Assembly (NCBI GenBank): GCA_001970955.1
Contig: MPUH01000143.1
Location: forward strand, 31,944-95,943
Reading direction: 5' to 3'
Length of the DNA stretch: 64,000 nucleotides
From: Stentor coeruleus
Taxonomy: Eukaryota > Ciliophora > Heterotrichea > Heterotrichida > Stentoridae
A model generated the notes under the pieces. It saw only the letters and a program-made list of their open reading frames with translations, had not been told where the DNA came from and did not search any database. This document shows, one piece after another, positions 9,086 through 21,400 of the stretch (within the stretch, counting starts at the first letter, position 1; every line of letters begins with the position of its first letter). Both the position numbers and the translations under genes were made by a program.

Positions 9086-9766
9086 ATGGAAAACTCATCT
9101 GATTCAAGATTAAAATTCGAGGACATTTCGCAGAGTAATATATCTGAAACCCCACGAACATCATTGATTGACTCGAACTCAGAGATTTTTGGAGTGTCAA
9201 GATCGAAGACAAAGCATATTTCGTTTGTATCACCAAGCAGATTTGTAAATACCCAATCGTTTTTCTCGCAAAATACTGGTACCGGAAGTTCATTTTTATC
9301 ACCCCCATATAGAAGAAGTCTTATAACACCTCCAGAGCAGAATTCTCGTGACCAGTCTTTAAAAGTTTTGGATGAGAAGTTGTCAAGAATTACAGAAGAA
9401 CTTATATCAGAAAGAAATACAGCAAAAGAAACTGCTTGGGAGACTGCAAGAGATAGAGTTATGGACACCCAACGTGAATCAAAGTTGTATCTATCAACAG
9501 AAAGGTCAACATTTGCTAAACAGATTCCTGATGATTATGAGCTAGAAGATATTCCTTCATTAAGGTGGTGTGCTTATTGTAGTAAGGAAAATAATACAGA
9601 AATCGAATATAGGAACTCAAGTAAAACCTTTTGGGCTTCGGTTGGAATATTTTTGGCTGGAGGAGTTTTGGGATGTTTTATGCTACCTTATGCTATGAAT
9701 TCATGTAAAGATGCAAGACTGTTGTGCCATGTATGTAAACGGGAAGTTGCTCAGTTGAACTCTTAA
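9086..9766 (+). CDS. LITAF-domain protein (paralogue 1)
   Basis: This is a 226-residue protein. Residues 1-150 are Ser/Thr-rich and likely disordered. The C-terminal ~75 residues form a LITAF (SIMPLE/CDIP1-like) domain. CAYC supplies the first zinc pair, a hydrophobic stretch FWASVGIFLAGGVLGCFMLP inserts into the membrane, and SCKDARLLCHVCK supplies the second pair. This matches the family pattern in which a split CxxC zinc ribbon brackets an amphipathic membrane anchor with a KD..H.C..C end. LITAF proteins sit on the cytosolic face of endosomes and lysosomes. A second copy is at 61175. Confidence 0.88.
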   Translation: MENSSDSRLKFEDISQSNISETPRTSLIDSNSEIFGVSRSKTKHISFVSPSRFVNTQSFFSQNTGTGSSFLSPPYRRSLITPPEQNSRDQSLKVLDEKLSRITEELISERNTAKETAWETARDRVMDTQRESKLYLSTERSTFAKQIPDDYELEDIPSLRWCAYCSKENNTEIEYRNSSKTFWASVGIFLAGGVLGCFMLPYAMNSCKDARLLCHVCKREVAQLNS

Positions 9767-10256
9767 ATTATGCGAATACTTAATAATTGATTAGAATGCT
9801 TATAAAAATTTGGTTTTTGGTTTTTTTCTTAGATTGAAATTTGTGATTTTTGACTATTTAATTTGGGTTCTTAATCTCATTCTGGTTTGTGTCCATGCTT
9901 TAATGCTTTTAATAGCTTTGTTCATCTTAATTTTATGTTAAAAACTTGCTCCTCTTATAATTTAAGCTAAAAATCATAGTGCAACCAGTAATTCTTTATA
10001 TAAATATATACTTTCTAAATTCCTAAAAAAAACTAAATATTCTCAAAAAACTTTTCTCCTAACTACCATCATACCAAGTTTTCTTACAAATTATAAAAAA
10101 AATAAACTCCTTTTCTAGTTTTTAGTCCATAAAGCCTTTAATTTCTATTTTTCAATACAAAAACCCATCATAAACATATTTCAAAACATCCTAACTCTAT
10201 TACCTATCAAAAATACAAACATAACTATAATGCAAAATACTAATAATCTATTTATA
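9767..10256. other. convergent intergenic region
   Basis: 490 bp between the 3' ends of the LITAF and WD40 genes. The left half is G-richer and the right half C-rich and G-poor on the plus strand. No RNA gene, repeat or coding remnant was recognised. Confidence 0.4.
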
Positions 10257-11258
10257 TTAATCTTCTAAATCCTCATTTTCTTCAAGTCTATCAATATACC
10301 TAAAAACTTTCATACTCCCATCACCACATCCTAAAGCAATCCTATCTGAATTATGGGCAAAATCCAATGAATAAACCCCTTTATTCACATTATTCAATAC
10401 CCCAAAAGGTTTCTTAGCCTCAGTATCATAAATATAAAACTGAGTACCACCAACACCTCCAACAGCAAACGCATTCCCATTATCATATCTGCTAAATTGT
10501 GCCGCATAAGCCTTACACGAACTATCCCCATTTGTCAAGTTCTCACTAAAAACACATCTTCCTTCACCCATACTCCAAATCTGCACCTGTTCTTCAATAT
10601 TATAACTCCCAGCTAATATCAAATCCCCTTTAATATCCAAACTATCTCCATAAACCCTAGGTCCATAAAAGCTTCTCACAACCTGATTATTCCTCAAATC
10701 CCATACAATAATATTATTATCCCATCCTCCAGTCAAAATAAAATTATAGTCAATCCATTTAACTGACATAATCCTATTATCATGACCTAATTGTTGAACA
10801 TTACCCCCAGCTAAATCTGCTACTTTTTCTTTATTCCCTTCATCAAAAATTTTTACAGACCTATCTTTACATCCAATAGCAAAACTTGTCCCTTCATTGT
10901 TATAATCACAAGATAATGCTTGATTATCAGTCAATTTTAATGTATGTAAAATTTTTCCTGATGATGCATGCCAATGAAAAATTCCCCCATCACAAGTTGT
11001 AGCTAAGAGAACGTTTTTAGTTTTGTTTATACCTTTATCTGGTCTCCAACGTACTGATGTTACTGGATAAGTTTCTGGGGTAAGTTTACAGTTCATAGAT
11101 CTAATAAATGTTCCGTAGGGTGCTGAATATAATTTGATGTTACCATCTGAACATCCTGTTGCGATATGACTATCATCCGAACTCCATCTTAAAGAGAAAA
11201 TCTCAGCTTCGTTTTCTCCGGTTGAGTACTCATGGAATAAATTTCGTAAGGTTTCCAT
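10257..11258 (-). CDS. WD40-repeat protein
   Basis: This is a 333-residue protein made almost entirely of WD40 blades: SLRWSSDDSHIATGCSDGNIKLY, SVRWRPD...LLATTCDGGIFHWH, CDYNNEGTSFAIGCKDRSVKIFD, SVKWIDYNFILTGGWDNNIIVWD and further weaker blades. The last is SLDFAHNSDRIALGCGDGSMKVFRY. Seven blades would make one propeller, presumably a protein-interaction scaffold. I cannot assign an orthologue. Its ATG lies only 19 bp after the stop of the AP-3 mu gene on the same strand, an unusually short spacer. Confidence 0.85.
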   Translation of the reverse strand: METLRNLFHEYSTGENEAEIFSLRWSSDDSHIATGCSDGNIKLYSAPYGTFIRSMNCKLTPETYPVTSVRWRPDKGINKTKNVLLATTCDGGIFHWHASSGKILHTLKLTDNQALSCDYNNEGTSFAIGCKDRSVKIFDEGNKEKVADLAGGNVQQLGHDNRIMSVKWIDYNFILTGGWDNNIIVWDLRNNQVVRSFYGPRVYGDSLDIKGDLILAGSYNIEEQVQIWSMGEGRCVFSENLTNGDSSCKAYAAQFSRYDNGNAFAVGGVGGTQFYIYDTEAKKPFGVLNNVNKGVYSLDFAHNSDRIALGCGDGSMKVFRYIDRLEENEDLED

Positions 11259-11277
11259 TTATCTAGACTAGGTTAGG

Positions 11278-12610
11278 TTAGTTCATTCGCACTTCAAATT
11301 TACCTGAATGGAACACGCATCGCGCACCTTTGTAGGGTGCATAGTTTCCACCTCGTGCTAGGACTTTCTCGATTTTGGTCCCGGATGCTGAGTGGCCTAT
11401 GACCATGAAGTTCACTTCTAAAACCATTTGGATTGATTGCATTATGGCCATGGATTCTTTGTTGACTGGGACTCTGCCGGTTAATTGTATAGTTTTATCT
11501 TGGCTAAGTTTACCTATTGTCCATAGAACTTTGCTTCCATCAATTATGAGGTTACCAGCATTTGTTGCAATACTGGGCTTGCCGCAGTGTTTAGGTAAAT
11601 GGAAATTAATACGGAAATCTTCTACAGAAGGTCTATCCATGAGAATCATTCGGCTTTCCGCCTTGACTTCAATTTTCATAATTTCTTCTTCAAACTCAAT
11701 ATTTGGTATTATCCTAAAAGGTAACTGAGGATTAATATCATTAATCAGATATTTGAAGACAATAAACTTAGAATCCATTGGCGTAAATGCTATAACTTTT
11801 TCCTCATCAAATCGTTTGCGTCGTGGTATAACTGATTGATGAAAAGAGTAATGGAGAAATGGATGAGGACTATGCAGATACATAGCTAAATCTGGCATTC
11901 CAGTTAAAGAAGCATTAACTTGTATATGTCCAACTAGTTCATTTTTTACAGGGTTCCAATGTTTGTCCATTGTAGTATTCGAATATTCAATCACATCAAT
12001 AAGTATTTCATTCATAGTATATCTAAGCCCACGAGGACGCCAATTGTTTTCATTGATTTGATCATTACTTAAAGCTTCTTCTAAATATTGTTCGTCTTTA
12101 TTTCCTGAGGAGAACCTTTGGAAAAACCCAGGCTTACGTAAATAATGAGCTAAAACATGTTGTTGGGTTGTAAATGGACTTCCATAGTCAAAAAGCTCTT
12201 CTAATACCATTAGGACACCTGAAAAACGGTCTCTTATTGACTCACTGTCGCATTTGTTTAATGTTTGTTTAATCACATCTACTAAAAGGTAGATCATCTC
12301 GATTGCTACTGAAGCTTGTGTCTCGTTGCCAGTTATGCCTAAAAATATCACATCATTCACTTCAATTTTAATGCAAACATACCCTGAGATCATACTGAAA
12401 ATGTCGACTTGGTCTTTTACTCTTATAAATTGGTCGACAATACTTCGTAAGGATTCTTGATAATGCCTTTCTAGTAATGTGTCTCCAGTGTTAGTAANCT
12501 TGGTCTTTTACTCTTATAAATTGGTCGACAATACTTCGTAAGGATTCTTGATAATGCCTTTCTAGTAATGTGTCTCCAGTGTTAGTAAGCACTACTATAC
12601 TATTCAGCAT
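11278..12610 (-). CDS. AP-3 adaptor complex mu subunit
   Basis: The true start is the ATG at 12608-12610 (MLNSIVVLTNTGDTLLERH, a longin-type N-terminus). Between it and the main frame lies an N-marked duplication (12408-12588). Removing 91 nt leaves 414 codons in one frame, about the length of AP-3 mu (about 418 in human). Domains: an N-terminal longin-like domain (1-140) and a C-terminal mu-homology domain (about 165-413) with NNWRPRGLRYTMNEILIDV and HIQVNASLTGMPDLAMYL, the AP-3-like signature. AP-3 carries cargo from endosomes/TGN to lysosome-related organelles. AP-1/2/4 mu are less likely because the pattern around GMPDL resembles AP-3. Confidence 0.85.
12408..12588. repeat. N-marked assembly join with 90-bp duplicated flanks
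   Basis: 12408-12497 and 12499-12588 are identical and separated by a single N at 12498. The duplication interrupts the AP-3 mu frame, and deleting one copy plus the N restores it. Interpreted as unmerged overlapping contig ends. Confidence 0.9.
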
Positions 12611-12800
12611 GATTAATTATACGATTCTATTTTAAGTATTAAGAAATTAGTACTTTTGATATTTTGATGGGATTTTAATATTATTAGGGTTGANAGCACT
12701 ACTATACTATTCAGCATGATTAATTATACGATTCTATTTTAAGTATTAAGAAATTAGTGCTTTTGATATTTTGATGGGATTTTAATATTATTAGGGTTGG
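12588..12800. repeat. N-marked assembly join with ~106-bp duplicated flanks
   Basis: 12588-12693 and 12695-12800 flank the N at 12694. They differ at one internal site (AGTACTT against AGTGCTT) and the last base, consistent with two alleles. The AP-3 mu start codon lies in the left copy and is duplicated in the right one. Confidence 0.9.
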
Positions 12801-12919
12801 ATAATTTAAAAGTAGTGAAGGCTTGTAGTATGGCTTAAAAATCAAGATTTAATGATGCAAGATAAACAAAACTATATTTAATTATTAATGTGGCAATTGA
12901 ATTTCATAATAGAATAGCA

Positions 12920-13969
12920 ATGATTTATATTGACCCAAAGAAAATTATAGCAAAGTATATCAACGACAGGAAAAAAGGTAAATCAAAAGGAGGAGAGAAA
13001 ATTTTCCCTGTTGTTGCCCGGATGCTAGATCACAAGTATAGAGAAATAAGACAAGTAGAAGACATTATTAAATTATATAAACAAGAAAGGGCATATGTTA
13101 TTGAATATCTTAAAGACAATCAAAGCAGAGAATATAGTTCTAAGTCACAAATCAAACTTTCAAATAAATCTTTGCACAGCAACAGTTCAGACTCATTACC
13201 TAAATTTTTAGAAAAAAAACTTTTAAGTCCAAGCAACATGGATTTAAATAAATCATTTAGTAGGCTTTCAACTGATAAAAATACAATAAATAGCCCATCT
13301 CAGTTTATTTTCACCAAAAATAAAGATAGAATTTTTTCGATAAAAAATAAAGATCATTTGAATAAATCTTTGAACACTCTAAAAAAATATTTTAAAAAGA
13401 ACTCCATACCTAAAGATAATAGTCATCAAAGCTTGGGTAGTAAAAGAAAAAAACACAGATTCTATTATGATTCTCAAGATAAAGCAAAAACCCCTAATGA
13501 AACGTCTTCACACTTACCAGTTCTAGCCAAAGATCATACAATTTTTAGTCCAAAGGGTAAAAATCGAATAATGCGTGATTATTACTTTTCCCAAGAAAAA
13601 AGCCCTAATAAAACATCTCCACACTTACCAGTTCTAGCTAAAGACCATTCAGTTTTTAGTCCAAAGGGTAAAAATCGAATAATGCGTGATTATTACTTTT
13701 CCCAAGTAAAAACCCCTAATAAAACATCTTCACACTTACCAGTTTTAGCTAAAGACCGTTCAGTTTTTAATCCAAAGGGTAAAAATCGAATAATGCGTGA
13801 TTATTACTTTTCTCAAGTAAAAACTAATTTTTCTCCAAGCCCAAATAGCAGAAAGCAACTGGAGGCGTCATTAAAATTTTATATTTCTGAAAGCAAAAAA
13901 ACATTTAAAGATTTTAAAACAGAAAAATTCTTAGAACAGGAAAAAATTATAAACAAGCATAGATATTAA
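12920..13969 (+). CDS. basic hypothetical protein with three 37-residue repeats
   Basis: The frame is open from about 12866, but the first in-frame ATG is at 12920 (MIYIDPKKIIAKYINDR), giving about 349 residues. The protein is Lys/Ser/Asn-rich with no membrane segment. Residues about 190-300 are three near-perfect 37-residue units, each with SSHLPVLAKD, a SPKGKNRIMRDYYFSQ core and a K(T/S)PN start. The rest is low complexity. No family recognised. Repeats of this type often serve as binding or phosphorylation arrays, but that is speculation here. The gene lies divergently from AP-3 mu. Confidence 0.75.
   Translation: MIYIDPKKIIAKYINDRKKGKSKGGEKIFPVVARMLDHKYREIRQVEDIIKLYKQERAYVIEYLKDNQSREYSSKSQIKLSNKSLHSNSSDSLPKFLEKKLLSPSNMDLNKSFSRLSTDKNTINSPSQFIFTKNKDRIFSIKNKDHLNKSLNTLKKYFKKNSIPKDNSHQSLGSKRKKHRFYYDSQDKAKTPNETSSHLPVLAKDHTIFSPKGKNRIMRDYYFSQEKSPNKTSPHLPVLAKDHSVFSPKGKNRIMRDYYFSQVKTPNKTSSHLPVLAKDRSVFNPKGKNRIMRDYYFSQVKTNFSPSPNSRKQLEASLKFYISESKKTFKDFKTEKFLEQEKIINKHRY
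13487..13819 (+). repeat. three tandem 111-bp coding repeats
   Basis: Units start at 13487, 13598 and 13709 and encode the 37-residue repeat of the gene at 12920. They differ at only a handful of bases, suggesting recent expansion or homogenisation. Confidence 0.92.
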
Positions 13970-14519
13970 AATATGATCATAAAAAGTCTTAATATACCTT
14001 GAACTATTGCACATTTTACATATAATTCTTATTCTATCATATTTTTTTTATGATAAATTTTGATGTTTGGTCTAATAATAACACCCTATATTCATAATAA
14101 TAATGCTTATGAAATTTGATAAGATATTATTATTTTTAACACATATAAGAATCTATTTTTTGGTTGTTTCTCAGTATGATTCTTTAGGATTTTTTTTTAT
14201 GCATAGAAAAAATACCAGTACTTTTTTTAGGATATACAAATTTTAAATAAAAATATATCACTATATACATAATTTTATGTTTAGACATATAGTGGTATTT
14301 TAGCGATGATAAATAATACTTTAAGACTATAATTTAATTATATTATTTTTTTAAAAATTTATCTTTAGTGAAGTGTATAGTTAATCACTTAGAAATTGGT
14401 TGACTAAATGAATCTTTATCAATTGAAAATACATAGGATCTTACTTATTATTTTATCCATAATTTTAATTCGATAATATAATTTCATAGGCAATAAGCAA
14501 TTAAGTTATTATATTTAAC
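13970..14519. other. convergent intergenic region
   Basis: 550 bp of AT-rich DNA between two 3' ends. I see homopolymer runs but no gene, repeat or RNA structure. Confidence 0.4.
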
Positions 14520-15146
14520 TCAAACTACTGAAACTTCTATTAAGTATGGTGGTTTATAATCAAAAACTATTGATTGACTAATCCTTGGTATTTTCATAGA
14601 CTCAATAAACTCAATAATAATTCTCCTGATCTCTGAAATAACTATTGGGTCTTCAAGCACATCCTTTATTTTCTTATCACAGAAAAACAATTGCTTTATT
14701 ATAATGATAAGTAGTAAAATCAAAGCTATACACATGATAATAAATCCGAAATATGATAAAAAGTTAAAATCGAAATAATATGCTGGGACAATTTCTATAA
14801 CAAAAGATATTCCTATAAGGAAAATAGAAAAATAAGCTATTTGCCAAATGCGTGGACTTGGAGAGGAGACTAGTGCAGATTCATCTATTTTAACTGTAGA
14901 TTTTCTTATAAGTTCATTGTTTAGCTTAGAAATTAGATCATTTATCAAGGAAAATGCTCTGGGATTCATTCCTTCAATAGTAATGCTAGCTTCTACTGAA
15001 TTAGTTAATACAAATCCAACATTAAACTGAAAGTTAAATCTAAGAGGAGGATTTTCATGGTTAAGCTTCCTTTTTTCATCAGTGCATAAAATATCCATGA
15101 TATTTATACATACATATATCATCAACTGTTTAAAGTAAAAAATCAC
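14520..15146 (-). CDS. hypothetical protein with two membrane segments
   Basis: Up to 208 residues, but the start is uncertain: the first ATG (15146) gives a hydrophobic leader, and a second in-frame ATG at 15098 (MDILCTDEKRKLNHENPP) gives a more ordinary cytosolic N-terminus. Two adjacent hydrophobic segments (IAYFSIFLIGISFVIEIV and SYFGFIIMCIALILLLIIII) form a hairpin near the middle. The N-terminal part is beta-rich looking and the C-terminus ends PPYLIEVSVV. No family recognised. It is divergent from the large LNR gene. Confidence 0.65.
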   Translation of the reverse strand: MIFYFKQLMIYVCINIMDILCTDEKRKLNHENPPLRFNFQFNVGFVLTNSVEASITIEGMNPRAFSLINDLISKLNNELIRKSTVKIDESALVSSPSPRIWQIAYFSIFLIGISFVIEIVPAYYFDFNFLSYFGFIIMCIALILLLIIIIKQLFFCDKKIKDVLEDPIVISEIRRIIIEFIESMKIPRISQSIVFDYKPPYLIEVSVV

Positions 15147-15443
15147 AGCATTTCTTTATAAAGTTTTCTCAAATTAGTTTTAAATAAAATCAACTTCCTG
15201 TGCCCTAACCTATTAGTTTTTAAATTAAATAGTTTTTTAAGCCATGACCTATTAATTATTTAAGCTTTAAATAAAACACAATTTAATTATAATACACAAT
15301 TTTTCTTATAAAAACTCTTATTAATTCTAGTATATTTTCAAAGTAACTACCTAATCTGGTATTTATTACCTCAATTATGCAAAAAAGTATCTATTTTTCA
15401 TAAGTCTTAATATATTTTCAAGATATTTATTTTCTGTTTATAA

Positions 15444-18400
15444 ATGTGGAATCTGATTGCATCATTTCTTTTTGTCAAGGCTTTAGATTTAAGCTTTCCT
15501 TATGAATGCAGCGATTACATATGCAAAAGCTTCAACATTGATAATAGCGCATGTGATAATAGCTGTATGATTCCTCCTTGCAACTACGACTCTGAAGACT
15601 ATATATCAGATACTTGGGCCAAAAGATTTTTAGAATCAGGTTGCTTTACCTCATGCTTAGATACTGGTTGTGATCATAATAAACTTGGCGACTCAAACTG
15701 CGATGAATCATGTAATTCAATTGAATGCGGCTTCGACCTTGGCGACTGTGGCTATTGTGCTCCAGGTTGTACAAAATCCATGCTTGAAAACTCCTCTTGT
15801 GATAATGCTTGTAAGACAAGAGAATGCATGTTCGATAACAATTCATGTGGCTGGTGCGCAGAAGGGTGTTTCTTAGAAGATTTAACTTCTTCAACATGCA
15901 AAGATGAGTGTAATAATTCAGATTGCGAATATCAAAACTATGTTTGTACATCTAGTTTCTGTGCAGATGGATGCTCACCTGATATGCAAACTGATAATGT
16001 TTGTGATGAAAAATGTAATAATGAAGCTTGTGACTATGATAACTGGTCTTGTGCTTGTAGTACTGGATGTACTGATGAATTTTTTAATGATAGTGTTTGT
16101 CATTCAGAATGTGATAATGCTGATTGTAACTATCAGAATAATGTATGTGGAGATTGTGCTTCAGGGTGCTTTTATAGTATGAAAGGGGATAATACATGTG
16201 ATGAAAAATGTAATAATGAGAACTGTGATTATGATTGGGGAGATTGTGGTTGTGCACCTGGATGTAATAGTTTATTTGATTATAATAGTGGGGTTTGGAC
16301 TTGGGATATAGATAGTTGCAAGAAAGAGTGTTTGGTTGAAGAGTGTTTGTTTAATTACCATGTCTGTAGTAATGCTTTTTATATCAGAGCAGCATGGTTT
16401 CAGCAAGTTATCAATGGGGATTATTCATCAGCTTTAGACTTCACAGACTGCTCAACAAACTATGAATGTAGTGAAACTGAACTTAAAACAATTGATAGCA
16501 CAGGAACTTGTACTTCAGGATGTGATAGCTCAACTTGCTATTATTGTATGGGCTTATCAACTTTAAGCTCATCTTGTACAAGAACAGATGGAGATAATTG
16601 TCTCTTGTGTAGTACTACAAATAAACAAATATATGATTATTGTTTAGATGGAGATTGTCCTCCAGGTTTTGCTGTGATCTCAGAACTAACATCAAAATTT
16701 CTTAATGTCAAAGTGTGTTTGAGAGTCCCTGAGAGGAATTCAGGTAACAATTTCTATTATATTTATGTGGATAATCAAGGGTCTAATGATGGTTCAGGCA
16801 CAGAATTGAACCCAATGAACTCTTTGGCTAAAGCTTTGCAGATTGTCACCAGGAAGTACACGAAAATTATTCTCAACTCTGGAGTGCATATGTTTAAAAA
16901 GGAAACTGCTACTAATGAACTTATAAATGACCTATACTCGCCATTAGACACAGCAGTAGACCTTCAACTTGAGGAGCTTTGGATTCAAGGTTCTGATGAA
17001 AAAAACAAGCCAACCATCCAACTCAACACCGATCTTATGGTCCTCTACACCCAAGCTAAAATGTTTTACATAAAAAACCTCATAATTGATGGAAAATACT
17101 CTCTAAAATCAGAATGCTCATTAGACACATGCAAATATTGTCCATACTATACGCCAAATGGAGATTTATATATAAATGACAAATTTGAGTTTATTGATGA
17201 TATTACAAAATATGCTGAAAATTGTGATGATTTTCAAGATAGTAACTTTATAACTATACCTAGTGGATCAAGTTTGCATATGGAAAATGTNAATTGTGAT
17301 GATTTTCAAGATAGTAACTTTATAACTATACCTAGTGGATCAAGTTTGCATATGGAAAATGTTGAAGTCAATAATTTTCAACAACAATTTAATAGTTTTA
17401 TATATGCAGAAGGGTCTGTTTATCTAGAAAATGTTGAATTCGATAAAATACAAGCAAGCAGTTCTGGGGTGTTTATTTATATGACTAAAAGTAGTGAAGA
17501 TGTTATTTTTGAGTTTAAAGGAGGGAAAGTAAAAAACTTGAATTATGGATATGAGTATAGGACTGATATTTTCCAGTCTGGGTTTTTTAAAGGGATTGAT
17601 ATAAAAGATTTTGTTTTGGATGATGTCGAATTTGAGTATAACTTTGTATTGTCGGGTATTAATGAAAGTTCATATGAATATCTAATATTTATTCAAGACT
17701 TCTTAGGCACTGTGTCTATAACATCATGTACTTTTTCAAACAGTTTTGTTAATGGTCTTATCTATCTAGATACTACTTCTCTATCATATGACACTTATAC
17801 TGTAGATCGTTTTAATATTATAGACCAATATTCAGAAATCCATTTTTCAATACTTAATACTGATTTTAATACAATCTCAAGTTTATCATGTATTATCTGT
17901 TTTAATATGCAAACAATTGTCCAAAATATTGACATAAAAAATAGCACATTTACAAATATTGCAGCATCAGGATATGGTGTTTTAATTATTACAAACACAG
18001 GTGGCTATGAAACTGAAGAAATAAAAGGCTCATGGATTTGGATGACTGCAAATAGCCAAAGCCAAGAATATTTTGTAAGCCCTCGTTATTACAATACCGA
18101 AAACCTAATTTTTACTGACATTTATCTTTCAGGAGATCTTATAAAAGCTATTCAATATCCTAATATTATATGTAAAAACACTTCAATATCACATGTATCT
18201 GATATGACATATACTGATATTAATACTCACATTTACTCAATTCTCAAGACACATACATATGTTTCTAACGAAATTCTTGATGGGCAAATTTCTATAAGCA
18301 CTTGCGATCACACTTTTTCAATTGACACATCTTTCGAAGCAGAAATGTATGATATGTTTATTGAAGATATAAATTGTTCTAAAGGATATGTGATGAAATT

Positions 18401-21400
18401 AGTTGAATGTGATGATATGGAAATTTATGGTATTACAATAATAGATTTAACTAGCACATCAAGTTATGAAGCTTTTTATATGGAAGAGAATAGTAATGTT
18501 GAAATTACTGACGTCTATATTGAAAATGTATATCGGGAAAACCCTTCACTGTTTGTAATTGAGTATTCTGATAGTGTTGCATTAGAGAATATTATTGGAT
18601 ATAACCTAGAAAGTTCATATAGGTCAATATTCTATCTAGATTCTATATTGAAAATCGGAATTTCATCGATTAATTGTACTAATTGTGTTTCTCAACAAGG
18701 TAATGGTGGAGCTTTGTATATAATCCCTGTAACTAAAGAATCTTCGATTTCTATTATAAATTTTACATGCACAGGCTGCTCAGCTAATTCTGGGTACGGT
18801 GGTGGAATTTATATTGATAGTTATTCTATCAATTTAAAACATTCATTTAAATTATCATATTCTGTGTTTACTAGTTGTTCTGCTGTTGATGGTGCTGCTA
18901 TATACATATCAGACCGTGTAAGTTTTTCTGATGCTCTAATATTCAATATTAGTATAGTTACTAGTACGAGTATGCAAGGAGGGGTTATAACAGACAAACA
19001 TAAATCAGGGGTTTTAAATATAAAAGAATACACTTCAAAACTAAATACCGCTTATAACGCAGGTCTAAAAGGTGTCTATTCATATTCCGCTCTAGTATTA
19101 AATATTGAAGAAATGACTGTAGAGAATTCTGATGCTATTGATTCTATATTAGCTTTATCAAGTCTCAACTCAGAAACAATTGCTCATATCATAAATTTTA
19201 AAGTGTTAGGATCATCAGCACCAAGTATAGACGCTACAAAGATGGTTTTAGATGTATCTAAATTTTTTACTAACTCTGGTCAAGGTTTCAAACTTTCAAC
19301 AGAAACCGTATTAATAGGCACAGATTTAACCTTTTCATATCTCACAGGCTATGCAATTTCTGCATCATATAGTTGCACAATAACCATAACTAATAGTATT
19401 TTTGAACATATATCATCAGGTCCAGCATTACTTATTTCTAATGATTGCATTTTTACTGTAACAGATACAGATTTTTTTAATATAAGCTCAACAAGTCCTG
19501 GAATAGCTCTTTATATGAGTATGTGCAAAGGGCAAAATTCTTTTGAAAGATGTCAATTTAGTGGCTGCAGCTCTACAACTGGAAGTTTGATAGAAATGCA
19601 AGAGTCTTTATTAAATTTAAATGATTGTAGTATAAAAGATAATGAATCTTTAGCTATGACTCCTGGGATATCATTGATATCTAGTGATCTTGTTGTGAAC
19701 AAAACTAATTTTAAAGATCAATTTGGAGCTATGGGATCTTTTTTATATCTTTCGACTTATAGTGATGCAGAGATAAATGAATGTTTGTTTGAAAATGGGG
19801 AAGCCACAAGCGGAGGAGCTATTTCTGCGATTATGAGCTCAGTGAAGATTACTGATTGCTTGTTTACTGGTAATACAGCTTCAGAGAATGGAGGTGCTCT
19901 TCATGGGATTACCTCATCCAATTTTACTATACACTCAACAGCCTTTCTCAATAACAGCGCCGACAAGTCAGGTTCAAGCATTTACTTCTCAGGTGAATCC
20001 TTAGAAATCCTCTTCAGTTCCTTTACTGCAGAATCTAGCAATATCTATATAATAGAGCTAATCAGTATAAAATCCTTCATTTTCAAAGACTCTTCCCTTA
20101 AAGGATATGACAGCCCAGGCATCTACTCTTCATACTCAACTTCATTCTCAGTTAATAACAGTGATTTCTCCAATTTGCAAGGCGCTTTACATCTAATATC
20201 TAGTGAAATTATAGAATGGGCCCATAAAATCAATAATTGCACTTTTAAAAACAATCAAGGCACCAAAGGAGGGGCAGTTTATTCATCCGATGTTTCAATT
20301 TATATAATCGATTCAACTTTTTCTGATAATTCTGCTGAATATGGTGGAGGATTATATTTTTCTTGTCCATCTTTAAAATGCAGTTTTACTGTTAATAAAA
20401 CAAGTTTCACTAACAATTCAGCAATATCTGAAGGTGGGGCTTTGAAATGGAATGATAAAAAGCCAATAATGGAAAATATAACTTTTATTGATAATACTGC
20501 TGCTTATGGTGGTAATACAGCTTCATTACCTGCTAAGCTATCATCTAAATCATCATCAAGATATTTACTAGATAGCTTGTATTGTGTTCCAGGAAATATA
20601 TGTAATGAAACTTTGGTTATATCTTTAGAAGACTCATCAGGAAATGTTATGACTTTAGATAACACAAGTGTAGCAACACTAAGCTCAGAGTCATCAGATC
20701 ATAGTGTTTCTGGGATTACTAAAGTTACGGCAGAAACTGGAGTGTTTACATTTACTAATTTTACTATAAGTGGCCTCCCTGGTAGCTATATGAACCTTAG
20801 TATTTCTACATCCACAATAGATCCATCTAAAGGTGAAGAAGTAGGTGATGATGTTAAATATGAAAATTCTTTAAGTTTTCTTGTATATCTAAGAGAATGC
20901 ACAATAGGTGAACAAGAAAGCACAACTGCTTGCACTGAATGTTCAGGACAAACATATCTTATTGACCCAGACACAGCATGCTTATCATGTCCAACTGGGG
21001 CAACTTGCCCAGGTGGATGGGAAATCTTCCCTGAATCCGGATACTGGAAAGCTGAAACTATGGCAACTACTATTTACTCTTGCCCGATAAGTGATTCTTG
21101 TTTAGGTTCACAAAATGAAAGTGATTATACAGGAACATGTGCTTCAGGATATATTGGTAACAAATGCTATGCATGCGATAATGGATATTCAAGAGCCGGA
21201 AGTGGCAAATGTGGTTCTTGTCCTTCAACTATAGCTAATGCATTTATTTTATGTGTTTTGATTATCTTTTTTATTATAGTGGGTGTTGTTTTGGTAAGAA
21301 GTACTTTGAAGTCAGCATATAGTCCAAAAGCATTACATTCGATATATATAAAAATCTTTACAAATTATTTACAGTTGGTATTTTTAACATCACAATTTGA

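Noticed and set aside
12890-12919. GTG at 12890 as the start of the repeat-protein gene
   Set aside because: Eukaryotic nuclear genes start at ATG; the first in-frame ATG is 12920, and no 15-16 nt intron links to an upstream ATG.
17220-17362. 24-residue internal repeat in the LNR/beta-helix protein as a biological repeat
   Set aside because: It straddles an N and is nucleotide-identical; it is an assembly duplication.
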